DNA of 64,000 nt from Rhizobium leguminosarum (GTDB lineage: Bacteria; Pseudomonadota; Alphaproteobacteria; Rhizobiales; Rhizobiaceae). Below the pieces are notes generated by a model that worked only from the letters and a program-made list of their open reading frames with translations, made no database searches and was not told the origin of the DNA. The DNA lies in assembly GCF_001679785.1 (NCBI RefSeq), contig NZ_CP016286.1, forward strand, positions 2,976,001-3,040,000. The letters run 5' to 3'. A program made the position numbers and the translations under genes. This document shows, piece after piece, positions 1 to 7,880 of the stretch (its first letter is position 1; each line of letters opens with the position of its first letter).

Positions 1-173
1 CGGGTCTTCTTGTATTGCGCATTCAAAGCCTTGTCGGCGGCCTCATGACGCGCCGCCTCGCAAGACGTCATGTCCGATTGTGTCTTGGGACTGTTGCAAT
101 CGATACCCTCAGCAGAGGGAGCACCTGTCGTCAGCAGCATCGCCGCCCCGACGAGGCAGATATTCAAGCGCAT
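1..173 (-). CDS. DUF1311/LprI-like secreted protein (3' end cut by window edge)
   Basis: Reading leftwards from an ATG at 173, the first 57 codons are visible. They begin with a hydrophobic signal peptide (MRLNICLVGAAMLLTTGAPS) followed by EGIDCNSPKTQSDMTSC and a helix with AADKALNAQY. The pattern Cys, then TQ-x2-M-x2-C, then AD-x2-LN-x2-Y is the start of the DUF1311 (lysozyme-inhibitor LprI-like) domain, a small disulfide-bonded periplasmic module. It lies 22 bp downstream of ureB in the same direction, as such proteins do in rhizobial urease operons. Its role in urease biology is not established. The C-terminal half is outside the window. Confidence 0.75.
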   Translation of the reverse strand, partial: MRLNICLVGAAMLLTTGAPSAEGIDCNSPKTQSDMTSCEAARHEAADKALNAQYKKT

Positions 174-195
174 GCATTCCTCCAGCCCATTGTTC

Positions 196-501
196 TTAAA
201 GCTTGCCCATCACCAGCTGGCGGAAGCCGTAAACCTCGCGCTTGCCGGAAAGCGGGATCAGCGTAACCGAGCGCGTCTGTCCCGGCTCGAAGCGCACGGC
301 CGTTCCCGCCGGGATATCGAGCCGCTTGCCGTGTGCTACCGCGCGATCGAAGGAAAGCCCGGCATTGGTCTCGGCGAAATGATAGTGGCTGCCGACCTGC
401 ACCGGCCGATCGCCAGTATTGGAAACCTCCAGCGTCACCGTCGGCGCGCCGGCATTCAGTTCGATGTCGCCGCTTGCGGCAATGATTTCGCCTGGAATCA
501 T
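196..501 (-). CDS. ureB: urease subunit beta
   Basis: Small structural subunit of urease, the nickel enzyme that hydrolyses urea to ammonia and carbamate in the cytoplasm. The 101-residue product opens with MIPGEI, contains the family's [19 protein letters not shown] segment (residues 26-44) and ends with the [10 protein letters not shown] region, all typical of UreB; length is normal. It sits downstream of ureA with a DUF1272 gene between them, and 10 bp separates the DUF1272 stop from the ureB start, so the genes are probably co-transcribed. The catalytic subunit UreC is expected just beyond the left edge. Confidence 0.97.
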   Translation of the reverse strand: MIPGEIIAASGDIELNAGAPTVTLEVSNTGDRPVQVGSHYHFAETNAGLSFDRAVAHGKRLDIPAGTAVRFEPGQTRSVTLIPLSGKREVYGFRQLVMGKL

Positions 502-511
502 CTCGTCCTCC

Positions 512-763
512 TTAAGCCGCCTTGGGCGCGCAGCCCTCGGCTTTCATCACACGCTTCGTCGACGCCGGATTTTTGGCAAGCATCGCCGCCGGCCGAATAG
601 GCCTCTCGACGAGATTGCCGCCGCAGTTCGGGCAGACACCCTTCAGCACGCCGTCCACGCAATCGGCGCAGAAGGTGCATTCATAGGTGCAGATCCGTGC
701 CTGAGTGCTATCCGGCGGCAGATCCTTGTCGCAGCATTCGCAATTGGGCCTGAGCTCGAGCAT
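512..763 (-). CDS. DUF1272 zinc-ribbon-like protein
   Basis: An 83-residue protein starting [19 protein letters not shown]. It has closely spaced cysteine pairs: CECC near the N-terminus, [11 protein letters not shown] in the middle and CPNCGG further on, as expected for a small metal-binding (zinc-ribbon-like) protein of the DUF1272 family. A longer frame reaches 814, but the internal ATG at 763 begins the conserved part. It is inserted between ureA and ureB. DUF1272 genes are known in this position in rhizobia; the function is unknown. Metal binding is inferred from the cysteines, and a nickel or zinc role in urease assembly is only a possibility. Confidence 0.85.
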   Translation of the reverse strand: MLELRPNCECCDKDLPPDSTQARICTYECTFCADCVDGVLKGVCPNCGGNLVERPIRPAAMLAKNPASTKRVMKAEGCAPKAA

Positions 764-773
764 ACCTATCTCC

Positions 774-1076
774 TCACCGGATCGGCTCGTGCACGGTGAC
801 GAGCTTGGTCCCATCCGGGAACGTCGCCTCCACCTGCACGTCGTGGATCATCTCGGCAATCCCCTCCATCACCTGGTCGCGGCCGATCACATGGGCGCCG
901 GCTTCCATCAGCTCGGCAACCGGGCGGCCATCGCGGGCGCCTTCGACGACGAAGTCGCTGATCAGCGCGATCGCTTCGGGGTAATTCAGCTTGACGCCGC
1001 GCTCCAGCCGCCGCCGCGCCACCATCGCCGCCATCGAAATCAACAGCTTGTCTTTTTCTCTCGGAGTGAGGTTCAT
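774..1076 (-). CDS. ureA: urease subunit gamma
   Basis: The 100-residue gamma subunit of urease, starting [20 protein letters not shown] and containing [20 protein letters not shown] and the C-terminal [15 protein letters not shown] motif, all hallmark UreA sequences. It packs against UreB and UreC in the cytoplasmic (UreABC)3 complex. It lies 33 bp after ureD and 10 bp before the DUF1272 gene on the same strand, so it is part of the urease operon. Confidence 0.98.
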   Translation of the reverse strand: MNLTPREKDKLLISMAAMVARRRLERGVKLNYPEAIALISDFVVEGARDGRPVAELMEAGAHVIGRDQVMEGIAEMIHDVQVEATFPDGTKLVTVHEPIR

Positions 1077-1109
1077 CGCTTGTCCATCTGCTTGACCGAA
1101 TGCTTACGT

Positions 1110-1931
1110 TCATAGATTCCAGACTTTCGGCACAGGCGCACCATTGCGCAAGGCGGAAATGACCGGGATCAGGATTTTTCTGAGTGAGAAGCCGTCGGCT
1201 GCGGCAAGGCGAACGACGAGCTTGCCATTCCAAGCGCTCGCACCGCCCATCGATCCTTCGACGAGCGGCCGGACCTTGCCGAGATAGGCTTCCGAAAGCG
1301 GCCCGGCATAAAGCAACGTCGCAAAGGCCACCTGTCCGCCGAGCACAGCCTGCCGCGCCGCCAGTGCCGCCACACCTTCGGAAAGTCTGAGTTCCTCGGC
1401 ATGGATAAGTTGACCCGAGCGGCGGATGCGCCAGCGATCACGGAAGAGCCCTGATACCACCGCCTCACCCATCGCCTTGCGGCCGAGCAGCACGGCTTCG
1501 ACAGCCAGAAATTCGGCGCTCTCGTCAAGATCGACATCCAGCCGGCGGAAAAGTGCGGCCCGGTCGAAGAGGATCGTTTCCTGCGGCAGCCAGTCGACGC
1601 GGGCTTGGACTCCGACCTTAACGCTGGTTGCCACCTCGGCGATGCCGGCCGATGCCTTGTAGATCTTCTCGCAAGCTTGAGTGGTGACGTCGATGCGTGT
1701 GCCGGCGCCGGCATCCACGCTCCAATCCATCCGATCGCCGCCTGTCAAACCGCCAGCAGTATTGATGATGACGGCTTCCATGGAGGCATCGAAGGTATCG
1801 GGCAGGCGGATCTTCGCTGCCCCCTCCTGATAGAGTTCACGGATGCGCGTGCGGCCATCGAACAGCTTTGCCGCCAGATGCCCACGCCCTTCCGCTCTTT
1901 GCGGTCTCGTGCCTGCCGCCGCAATCGTCAT
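1110..1931 (-). CDS. ureD: urease accessory protein UreD
   Basis: Accessory chaperone that binds apo-urease and, with UreF and UreG, allows nickel delivery. The 273-residue product carries the UreD/UreH signatures [12 protein letters not shown] (near residue 57), [11 protein letters not shown] and [11 protein letters not shown], and ends PVPKVWNL. I chose the ATG at 1931 rather than 1964 because the former has an AAGGGA Shine-Dalgarno at good spacing. It is the first urease gene after urtE, 151 bp away, and the following ureA starts 33 bp later. This places urea uptake and hydrolysis in one transcriptional direction. Confidence 0.95.
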   Translation of the reverse strand: MTIAAAGTRPQRAEGRGHLAAKLFDGRTRIRELYQEGAAKIRLPDTFDASMEAVIINTAGGLTGGDRMDWSVDAGAGTRIDVTTQACEKIYKASAGIAEVATSVKVGVQARVDWLPQETILFDRAALFRRLDVDLDESAEFLAVEAVLLGRKAMGEAVVSGLFRDRWRIRRSGQLIHAEELRLSEGVAALAARQAVLGGQVAFATLLYAGPLSEAYLGKVRPLVEGSMGGASAWNGKLVVRLAAADGFSLRKILIPVISALRNGAPVPKVWNL

Positions 1932-2082
1932 ATCGTCCCTTTCGGTCGCGCCCCTGATTTTCATTCAAGCGCACGGATAGCGGAAATCAAGCAATTCCTA
2001 TGCCGTCCCGAGTAGACCGACAGCGGCGGCGGACGGTTTTCCAGGCACCGCGCGCTCTGCTGCAAAATGCGGCATCTGCCGG

Positions 2083-2778
2083 TCAGACAGTCAGGTGGCG
2101 GCGGGCCTCCGGCGTATCCAGCGTCTCGGCAAGCCCTTCATGGACGATTTCGCCGCGGTCCATGATGTAGACATAGTCGGCAAGCTCGCGGCAGAAATCG
2201 AGATATTGCTCGACGAGCAGGATCGCCATGCCTGTAGAATCGCGCAGGTAGCGGATCGCCCGGCCGATATCCTTGATAATCGATGGCTGAATGCCCTCGG
2301 TCGGCTCGTCGAGCACGAGAATCCTCGGCCGCGTCACCATGGCGCGCCCGATCGCCAATTGCTGCTGCTGTCCGCCGGAAAGATCGCCGCCGCGACGTGA
2401 CAACATCGACTTCAGCACCGGGAAGAGACTGAAGATGTCATCGGGGATGTTGCGGTCGCGGCGGCCAAGCGGAGCAAAGCCGGTTTCGAGATTTTCCTTG
2501 ACTGTCAGCAGCGGGAAGATTTCGCGCCCCTGCGGCACATAGCCGATGCCCTGCTTGGCGCGGGCAAAGGGCGGCAAGCCGTTGAGCTTGGTATTGTTGA
2601 AGGTGACGGTGCCCGCCGACAGCGGATGCTGGCCGGTAACGGCGCGCAGAAGAGAACTCTTCCCCACGCCGTTACGCCCCAGCACGCAGGTGATCTTGCC
2701 CATCTCCGCTTTGATCGAGATGCCGCGCAGCGCCTGAGCGGCGCCGTAGTGGAGGTTTGCGTTTTCGACTGTCAGCAT
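2083..2778 (-). CDS. urtE: urea ABC transporter ATP-binding protein UrtE
   Basis: A 231-residue ABC ATPase of the LivF type. Walker A GRNGVGKSS is at residues 34-42, the Q-loop lies in VPQGREIFP, the signature is LSGGQQQQLAIGRAM and Walker B is ILVLDEPTEG. It is the second of the two ATPases driving the high-affinity urea uptake system UrtABCDE. The start at 2778 has an AAGGA Shine-Dalgarno and matches family N-termini (MLTVENANLHYG). It is normally adjacent to urtD, but an IS110-family element lies upstream, so expression may depend on read-through or on a promoter between 2779 and 2930. Confidence 0.96.
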   Translation of the reverse strand: MLTVENANLHYGAAQALRGISIKAEMGKITCVLGRNGVGKSSLLRAVTGQHPLSAGTVTFNNTKLNGLPPFARAKQGIGYVPQGREIFPLLTVKENLETGFAPLGRRDRNIPDDIFSLFPVLKSMLSRRGGDLSGGQQQQLAIGRAMVTRPRILVLDEPTEGIQPSIIKDIGRAIRYLRDSTGMAILLVEQYLDFCRELADYVYIMDRGEIVHEGLAETLDTPEARRHLTV

Positions 2779-2814
2779 GATGCGACATCCTTGTTTGCCG
2801 TTCCGGCGATGCAA

Positions 2815-2880
2815 GCACCCTCTTCTCCCCCGCGGGGAGAGGTGCCGAGCGCAGCGAGGCGATGAGGGGGGTGAGGAGCA
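2815..2880. repeat. RIME-like palindromic repeat, left module
   Basis: The stretch CTTCTCCCCCGCGGGGAG forms a strong hairpin and is followed by GGTGCCGAG and GATGAGGGG. This resembles the rhizobial intergenic mosaic element (RIME) family, in which a CTTCTCCCC/GGGGAGAAG palindrome is joined to a CCCTCATCCG block. Orientation is opposite to the matching module at 4108-4160. The assignment is by remembered consensus, not by alignment. Confidence 0.65.
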
Positions 2881-2934
2881 ACAGCGACGAGCCCCTTGAG
2901 CGAAGGCGAAAGGTTATCAGCGGTGGGCAGTGCG

Positions 2935-3109
2935 GCCCCCTTGCATGTTCAAACTGCATCCATTGATGATGGGTGCGACCTCTGGGGGATGGCCATCCCC
3001 CAGAGGTCGGACGGGCGGGACCGTAACCCCCTTGGCTTGAACCGGGGATGAGCCTGGTCCGCCCGTCCTTCGCGTTTGTCCTGAACAGATAGTGGGGAGC
3101 AGGTCCCGT
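2935..3109 (+). ncRNA. putative IS110 bridge RNA region
   Basis: The non-coding left end upstream of the transposase folds into two strong structures. One is a perfect 32-bp palindrome at 2977-3008 (14-bp stem, GGCC loop). The other is a hairpin whose arms are 3009-3022 and 3056-3068 (one bulged base), with a large internal loop containing CCCC/GGGG. IS110-group elements are known to encode a structured bridge RNA of about 180 nt in this position, whose loops pair with target and donor DNA. The RNA boundaries and loop assignments here are inference. Confidence 0.4.
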
Positions 3110-4096
3110 ATGCAAGGCAAGGTATCGTCCGAACGCACCGCGATAGCGACAGTTTATGTCGGTATCGATGTCTGTAAAGAGTGGCTGGACATTCATCTGC
3201 ATCCTCTCGGCCGCAGTTTTCGGGTGGCCAACGACACGGCCGGCCTGCGCCGCCTCAAGCGGGAGCTCGATGCGCTTGGTCAGATGCCGCGCTCGGCGCT
3301 GCATATTGTCATGGAGGCGACCGGCAAGTGGCATCGCGCCGTCCAGCGCTCGCTGCATGCCGATGGCTTTTACGTGTCGGTCGTCGATCCGCTGCGCGCC
3401 CGGTTGTTTGCCAAAGCTTGCGGCTTTCTCGCCAAGACCGATCGGCTCGATGCGCGGCTTTTGGCCATCATGGGAGAAGCCCTCAAGCCCGCACAGACCC
3501 CACCGCAGGACCAAGCCCTGGAAGCCCTGCAGGAACTGGTCAATGCCCGATCTGCGGCCAACGGTGAACGCACCGCCCTGTCCAACCGGATGAAGACGGC
3601 CGTGACCGCCTTCCTGCGCAAGGAACTGACGCGCCGGCTTGCCGCGCTCGACACCCATATCGCAAGACTGGATGCCGAAATCCAGCGGAGCATCGGCGCC
3701 GAGCCCGAGATGCGCCGCCGCCTCGACATCCTCATCTCCATTCCCGGCATCGGAGCCGTCACCGCCGCAAGCCTGATCGCCGGCCTTTGCGAACTTGGCG
3801 CCTGCTCCGGCAAGCAGGCCGCCATGCTGACCGGCCTTGCGCCGCTCGCCTGCGAAAGCGGCGAGCGGGCCGGACATCGCGCCATCAGGGGCGGACGCCC
3901 CGCACCCAGGAACGCCATCTACATGGCCGCCCTGTCCGCCTCCCGTCACAACCCGGACCTCGCACACTTCGCCGAAAGACTGAAGAAGGCCGGAAAACCC
4001 AATAAGGTCGTCCTCGTCGCCGTCATGCGAAAGCTCATCGTGCTCGCAAATACCCTCATTACTAAAAACCGCATCTGGACACCAAATCCACCTTGA
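3110..4096 (+). CDS. IS110-family transposase (DEDD)
   Basis: A 328-residue recombinase. The N-terminal RuvC-like domain shows VGIDVCKEWLDIHLHP (first Asp), IVMEATGKWH (Glu) and AKTDRLDARLLA (the last two acidic residues). A coiled region follows, and then the C-terminal Transposase_20 domain with SIPGIGAVTAASLIAG and RGGRPAPRNAIYMAAL. These are the hallmarks of IS110-family enzymes, which recombine DNA under guidance of a bridge RNA. The ATG at 3110 is preferred over 3092 because homology begins after it. All four acidic residues and the full length are present, so the enzyme looks intact. Confidence 0.93.
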   Translation: MQGKVSSERTAIATVYVGIDVCKEWLDIHLHPLGRSFRVANDTAGLRRLKRELDALGQMPRSALHIVMEATGKWHRAVQRSLHADGFYVSVVDPLRARLFAKACGFLAKTDRLDARLLAIMGEALKPAQTPPQDQALEALQELVNARSAANGERTALSNRMKTAVTAFLRKELTRRLAALDTHIARLDAEIQRSIGAEPEMRRRLDILISIPGIGAVTAASLIAGLCELGACSGKQAAMLTGLAPLACESGERAGHRAIRGGRPAPRNAIYMAALSASRHNPDLAHFAERLKKAGKPNKVVLVAVMRKLIVLANTLITKNRIWTPNPP

Positions 4097-4107
4097 CACC
4101 AAACACA

Positions 4108-4160
4108 GATGCTCATCCGACCCTTCGGGCCACCTTCTCCCCGTTGGGGAGAAGAGGGAA
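4108..4160. repeat. RIME-like palindromic repeat, right module
   Basis: GCTCATCCGACCCTTCGGGC then CCACCTTCTCCCC, GTT and GGGGAGAAG closely match the CCTCATCCG-...-CTTCTCCCC-GGGGAGAAG arrangement of rhizobial RIME elements. It begins within about 12 bp of the transposase stop codon, so the IS right end abuts it. Confidence 0.7.
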
Positions 4161-4207
4161 TATGTCGCTCCCCTTTCAGACCAATCCAGAAACATCGACC
4201 GCATTCA

Positions 4208-4972
4208 TCACCGCCCCAAATAGTTCTCGATGACCTTCGGATCCGAACTCACAAAATCGATCGATCCCTCTGCCAGCACCGATCCCTCAGCAAGGCAGGT
4301 CACCTTGACGCCGAGGTCTCGGATGAAGCCCATGTCATGTTCGACGACGACGACCGACCGGGTTTTGGCGATATCCTTGAGCAGGATCGCGGTTTCCGCC
4401 GTCTCCGCATCGGTCATTCCGGCCACCGGTTCGTCGACCAGCAGGAGCTTCGGCTCCTGCGCCAGCAGCATGCCAATCTCCAGCCATTGCTTCTGCCCGT
4501 GCGAGAGATTGGCGGCGAATTCGTCGCGGCGATGCGTCAGCCGCACGGTTTCGAGGATCTCCTCTATGCGCGTCTTGTCCTCGCCCGAAAGCCGGTAGAA
4601 CAGCGTCGAGAACACACCGCGACGGCGGTTCAGCGCCAGCTCCAGATTGTCCCACACCGTATGGCTTTCGAAGACTGTCGGCTTCTGGAACTTGCGGCCG
4701 ATGCCGAGCTGCGCGATATCGGCCTCGTCCTTCTTGGTAAGATCGATCGTGCCGTTGAAGAACACCTCACCCTCATCGGGCCTGGTCTTGCCGGTGATGA
4801 TATCCATCATCGTCGTCTTGCCGGCGCCGTTCGGGCCGATGATGGCGCGAAGCTCGCCGGGTTCGATGACGATCGACAGCGAATTCAGCGCCTTGAAGCC
4901 ATCGAAGGAAACCGAGACGCCGTTCAGATAAAGCACGCTGGTGGGTTTGACGTCGGGGATCATGGCGCTCAC
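4208..4972 (-). CDS. urtD: urea ABC transporter ATP-binding protein UrtD
   Basis: A 254-residue ABC ATPase with Walker A GPNGAGKTT, the unusual but family-typical signature LSHGQKQWLEIG, Walker B LLLVDEPVAGM and the switch region VVVVEHDMGF. LSHGQ and DEPVAGMTD are characteristic of UrtD. It pairs with UrtE to power urea import through UrtBC. Its ATG overlaps the urtC stop (ATGA), indicating translational coupling. An ATG at 4963 is an alternative start. The IS110 element begins 100 bp beyond its stop. Confidence 0.97.
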   Translation of the reverse strand: MSAMIPDVKPTSVLYLNGVSVSFDGFKALNSLSIVIEPGELRAIIGPNGAGKTTMMDIITGKTRPDEGEVFFNGTIDLTKKDEADIAQLGIGRKFQKPTVFESHTVWDNLELALNRRRGVFSTLFYRLSGEDKTRIEEILETVRLTHRRDEFAANLSHGQKQWLEIGMLLAQEPKLLLVDEPVAGMTDAETAETAILLKDIAKTRSVVVVEHDMGFIRDLGVKVTCLAEGSVLAEGSIDFVSSDPKVIENYLGR

Positions 4973-6132
4973 TCCGCTGCCTGGATTTTCGGCTCGATAC
5001 CGTCTTCCTCAGCCGCCGGTGGTGCCGCCTTGGAGACGACCTTCCGCTTGCCGAGATATTGCGCGATCGTGCCAACGACACCCTTGGGCAGGAACAGCGT
5101 GACGGCAACGAAGAGGCCGCCGAGCGCAAACAGCCAGAACTCCGGGAAGAGGCCGGTAAAGATCGTCTTGCCGCCGTTGACGAGGATCGCGCCGATGATC
5201 GGGCCGATCAGCGTCGCCCGTCCGCCGACCGCGGTCCAGATGACGACTTCGATCGAATTGGCAGGGGCGAATTCGCCCGGATTGATAATGCCGACCTGCG
5301 GCACGTAGAGCGCACCGGCAATACCAGCCATCATCGCCGAGACGACGAAGGTGAAGAGCTTGAAGTGCTCGACGCGGTAACCGAGGAAGCGCGTGCGGCT
5401 TTCGGCATCGCGCACGCCGACCAGCACCTTGCCGAACTTCGAGCGCACGATCGCCGAGGCGAGCAGCAGCGACAGCGCCAGGAAGAACGCAGTTGCCGCA
5501 AAGAGGACTGCACGCGTGCCGTCAGCCTGGACGTTGAAACCGATAATGTCCTTGAAATCGGTAAGGCCGTTATTGCCGCCGAAGCCCATGTCGTTGCGGA
5601 AGAAGGCCAGCAGCAGCGCGTAGGTCATCGCCTGGGTGATGATCGAAAGATAGACGCCGTTGACGCGTGAGCGGAAGGCAAACCAGCCGAAGACGAAGGC
5701 GAGCAGGCCGGGCACGATGAGCACCATCAGCGCCGCAAACCAGAAATGGTTGAAGCCGTACCAGAACCAGGGCAGATCCTTCCAGTTCAGGAACACCATG
5801 AAGTCGGGCAGAACAGGGTCTCCGTAGCTGCCACGCGTGCCGATCTGGCGCATCAGATACATGCCCATGGCATAGCCGCCGAGCGCAAAGAAGGCACCGT
5901 GGCCGAGGGAGAGGATGCCGCAAAAGCCCCAGACGAGATCAAGCGCCAGCGCCAGCAGCGCATAGGTCAGATACTTGCCGAACAGCGACATGATATAAGT
6001 CGGCACGTGCAGCGGATTGCTCGGCCCCGTCATCAGGTTCAGGACCGGCACGAGGACCGCGACCAGAAGTAGGAGGGCGATGGCAACGACGATCTTGCGA
6101 TCGAGTGATCGGAGAAGGAAGGCCGTAATCAT
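4969..6132 (-). CDS. urtC: urea ABC transporter permease UrtC
   Basis: A 387-residue inner-membrane permease of the LivM type, with about ten hydrophobic segments. It contains WGFCGILSLGHGAFFALGGY and the permease coupling region VRDAESRTRFLGY, followed by GGRATLIGPIIGAILVN. The frame is open well upstream, but the ATG at 6132 overlaps the urtB stop (ATGA) and begins MITAFLLRSLD, which fits the family. The last 20 residues are a charged tail ending near EPKIQAAE. With UrtB it forms the urea channel. Confidence 0.96.
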   Translation of the reverse strand: MITAFLLRSLDRKIVVAIALLLLVAVLVPVLNLMTGPSNPLHVPTYIMSLFGKYLTYALLALALDLVWGFCGILSLGHGAFFALGGYAMGMYLMRQIGTRGSYGDPVLPDFMVFLNWKDLPWFWYGFNHFWFAALMVLIVPGLLAFVFGWFAFRSRVNGVYLSIITQAMTYALLLAFFRNDMGFGGNNGLTDFKDIIGFNVQADGTRAVLFAATAFFLALSLLLASAIVRSKFGKVLVGVRDAESRTRFLGYRVEHFKLFTFVVSAMMAGIAGALYVPQVGIINPGEFAPANSIEVVIWTAVGGRATLIGPIIGAILVNGGKTIFTGLFPEFWLFALGGLFVAVTLFLPKGVVGTIAQYLGKRKVVSKAAPPAAEEDGIEPKIQAAE

Positions 6133-7766
6133 GCTTCCACCGCCCTTCCTTTGAGTGCGAAGAGCCCACGGGGACGCTTCTGGATGAAGAGAATGATGAG
6201 GACGAGCACCAGGATCTTGCCGAGCACGGCGCCGGCGAAGGGCTCGAGGAACTTGTTGACGACACCGAGCGACAGAGCGCCGACCAGCGTACCCCAGAGA
6301 TTGCCGACACCGCCGAAGACGACGACCATGAAGCTGTCGATGATGTAGGATTGACCGAGGTTCGGCGAGACATTGTCGATCTGGCTGAGCGCCACGCCGG
6401 CGATGCCGGCAATGCCCGAGCCGAGCGCGAAGGTGAAGGCATCGACCCAACCGGTGCGGATGCCCATCGATGACGCCATGCGCCGGTTCTGCGTAACGGC
6501 ACGCATCTGCAGGCCGAAGGCGGACCGCTTGAGCAGCAGGAGCAGCGCTACAAAGACCACCATCGAAAAGACGATGATCCACAGTCGGTTCCAGGTGATG
6601 GAGAGCCCGCCGAGATCGAAGACGCCGGACATCCAGGTCGGATTGCGGACCTCGCGGTTGGTCGGGCCGAAGATGCTGCGCACTGCCTGCTGCAGGATAA
6701 GCGACACGCCCCAGGTGGCGAGCAGCGTTTCGAGCGGCCGGCCGTAGAGATAGCGGATGACGGCGCGCTCGATCACCAGACCGACGAAGCCGGTAAAGAC
6801 GAAGGCCGCAGGCACGGCAAAGGCCAGCGAATAATCGGCAAGTTCAGGAAAGGCGGAGGTGATGTACTCCTGCACCACATAGGTGGTATAGGCGCCGATC
6901 ATCACCATTTCGCCATGCGCCATGTTGATGACGCCCATGACGCCGAAGGTGATGGCAAGGCCGATCGCGGCAAGCAGCAGTACCGAGCCGAGAGACAATC
7001 CGTACCAGATGTTCTGGACGATATCCCACAGCGCCAGGCTGCGATTGATGGAGCTGATATCCGCCTGGATCGCCGGCTTCAGGTCGTCAGGCGCGGTTTC
7101 GAGTGTGGTGGTGAGGATGGTCAGAGCATCACGATTGCCACGCGCCGCGATCGTATCGATCGCAGCCTTCTTGTCTTCCACGCTCGCATCCGTCTTGAGC
7201 AGCAGCACTGCGCGCGCCGCTTCCATCGTATTCTTGATCTCAGCGTCCTTTTCGGCCGCAAGCGCCGTGTTCAGCAGGTCGAGATTGGCGGGATCGGCAT
7301 CTTTCAGCAGGCCCTGCGCCGCGGCAAGCCGCGCGGAACGATCCGGGCTCATCAGCGTCAGCTGGCTCGTGGCGGCGCCGATAACGCCGCGAAGCGCGTT
7401 GTTGATCTTGACCTTCGTCATCAGGTCCGGATCGACATCGGCAGCGGCTTCGCCGGTGATCGGATCGGAATAGGTCGGTTCGTCATCGGTACCGCCCTGG
7501 AGGAGAACCGGGCCGCCATCGGAATTGACGTAGAGAAGACCGTCGCTCAACTGCTGCAGGATCTGGCTGACATCTGGATCCTTGGAAGCGACCAGCGCCT
7601 TGATGGCCGCTTCGCGTTCCGGGAAATCGCCGACGCCGAGCGCGTCGATGAGTACGTGGATATCGTCCTGGGCCTGGACTTCGCTCGAGATTATCACGCC
7701 CGAAAGTGTCAGGCCCGAAAATGCCAGGCAAACCGTGATGAGGAAAATCTTTATGGCGCGATACAT
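6129..7766 (-). CDS. urtB: urea ABC transporter permease UrtB
   Basis: A 545-residue LivH-type permease with a long N-terminal part. A signal-like hydrophobic stretch (residues 5-30) is followed by an alanine-rich helical region of about 200 residues resembling HEAT-like repeats (for example FPEREAAIKALVASKDPDVS), then the permease domain from about residue 255 (ITFGVMGVINMAHGEMVMIG). This extended architecture is normal for UrtB. The 3' end overlaps urtC by four bases. It lies 114 bp downstream of urtA, with a stem-loop in the gap. Confidence 0.96.
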   Translation of the reverse strand: MYRAIKIFLITVCLAFSGLTLSGVIISSEVQAQDDIHVLIDALGVGDFPEREAAIKALVASKDPDVSQILQQLSDGLLYVNSDGGPVLLQGGTDDEPTYSDPITGEAAADVDPDLMTKVKINNALRGVIGAATSQLTLMSPDRSARLAAAQGLLKDADPANLDLLNTALAAEKDAEIKNTMEAARAVLLLKTDASVEDKKAAIDTIAARGNRDALTILTTTLETAPDDLKPAIQADISSINRSLALWDIVQNIWYGLSLGSVLLLAAIGLAITFGVMGVINMAHGEMVMIGAYTTYVVQEYITSAFPELADYSLAFAVPAAFVFTGFVGLVIERAVIRYLYGRPLETLLATWGVSLILQQAVRSIFGPTNREVRNPTWMSGVFDLGGLSITWNRLWIIVFSMVVFVALLLLLKRSAFGLQMRAVTQNRRMASSMGIRTGWVDAFTFALGSGIAGIAGVALSQIDNVSPNLGQSYIIDSFMVVVFGGVGNLWGTLVGALSLGVVNKFLEPFAGAVLGKILVLVLIILFIQKRPRGLFALKGRAVEA

Positions 7767-7819
7767 CGGCTTTCTCGCCCTTGATAGTGTTGGCCTCGCG
7801 GCGCAATCGCTGGGACGGA

Positions 7820-7851
7820 GCTTCCGCCCGGGATCAAACCCGGACGGAAGC
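7820..7851 (-). promoter_or_regulatory. intercistronic stem-loop between urtA and urtB
   Basis: Arms at 7820-7832 and 7839-7851 pair over 13 positions with a single mismatch around an ATCAAA loop. No T-run follows, so it is unlikely to be a strong terminator. Similar hairpins after solute-binding-protein genes protect the upstream mRNA and allow the binding protein to be made in excess of the permease; that role here is inferred. Confidence 0.6.
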
Positions 7852-7880
7852 CTTCAGGCAATCATCGGATCGGGTCGTAT

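Larger units (their letters stand above)
2881..4107 (+). mobile_element. IS110-family insertion sequence (ends approximate)
   Basis: One DEDD-type transposase gene with a non-coding left end of roughly 150-230 bp and a very short right end (about 12 bp after the stop). There are no obvious terminal inverted repeats and no visible target duplication, as expected for IS110-family elements. The element is flanked by RIME-like palindromic modules (2815-2880 and 4108-4160) and sits between urtD and urtE, opposite to their transcription. Precise ends cannot be fixed without an empty-site comparison. The right junction is probably at the CT of GCTCATCCG near 4110. Confidence 0.8.

Noticed and set aside
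2672..4204. 510-residue minus-strand frame across the IS110 element
   Set aside because: It runs antisense through the transposase and lacks any family signature.
4969..6582. Longer reading of urtC beginning at 6582
   Set aside because: The first 150 residues overlap urtB in another frame; the ATG at 6132 overlaps the urtB stop and fits UrtC homologues.
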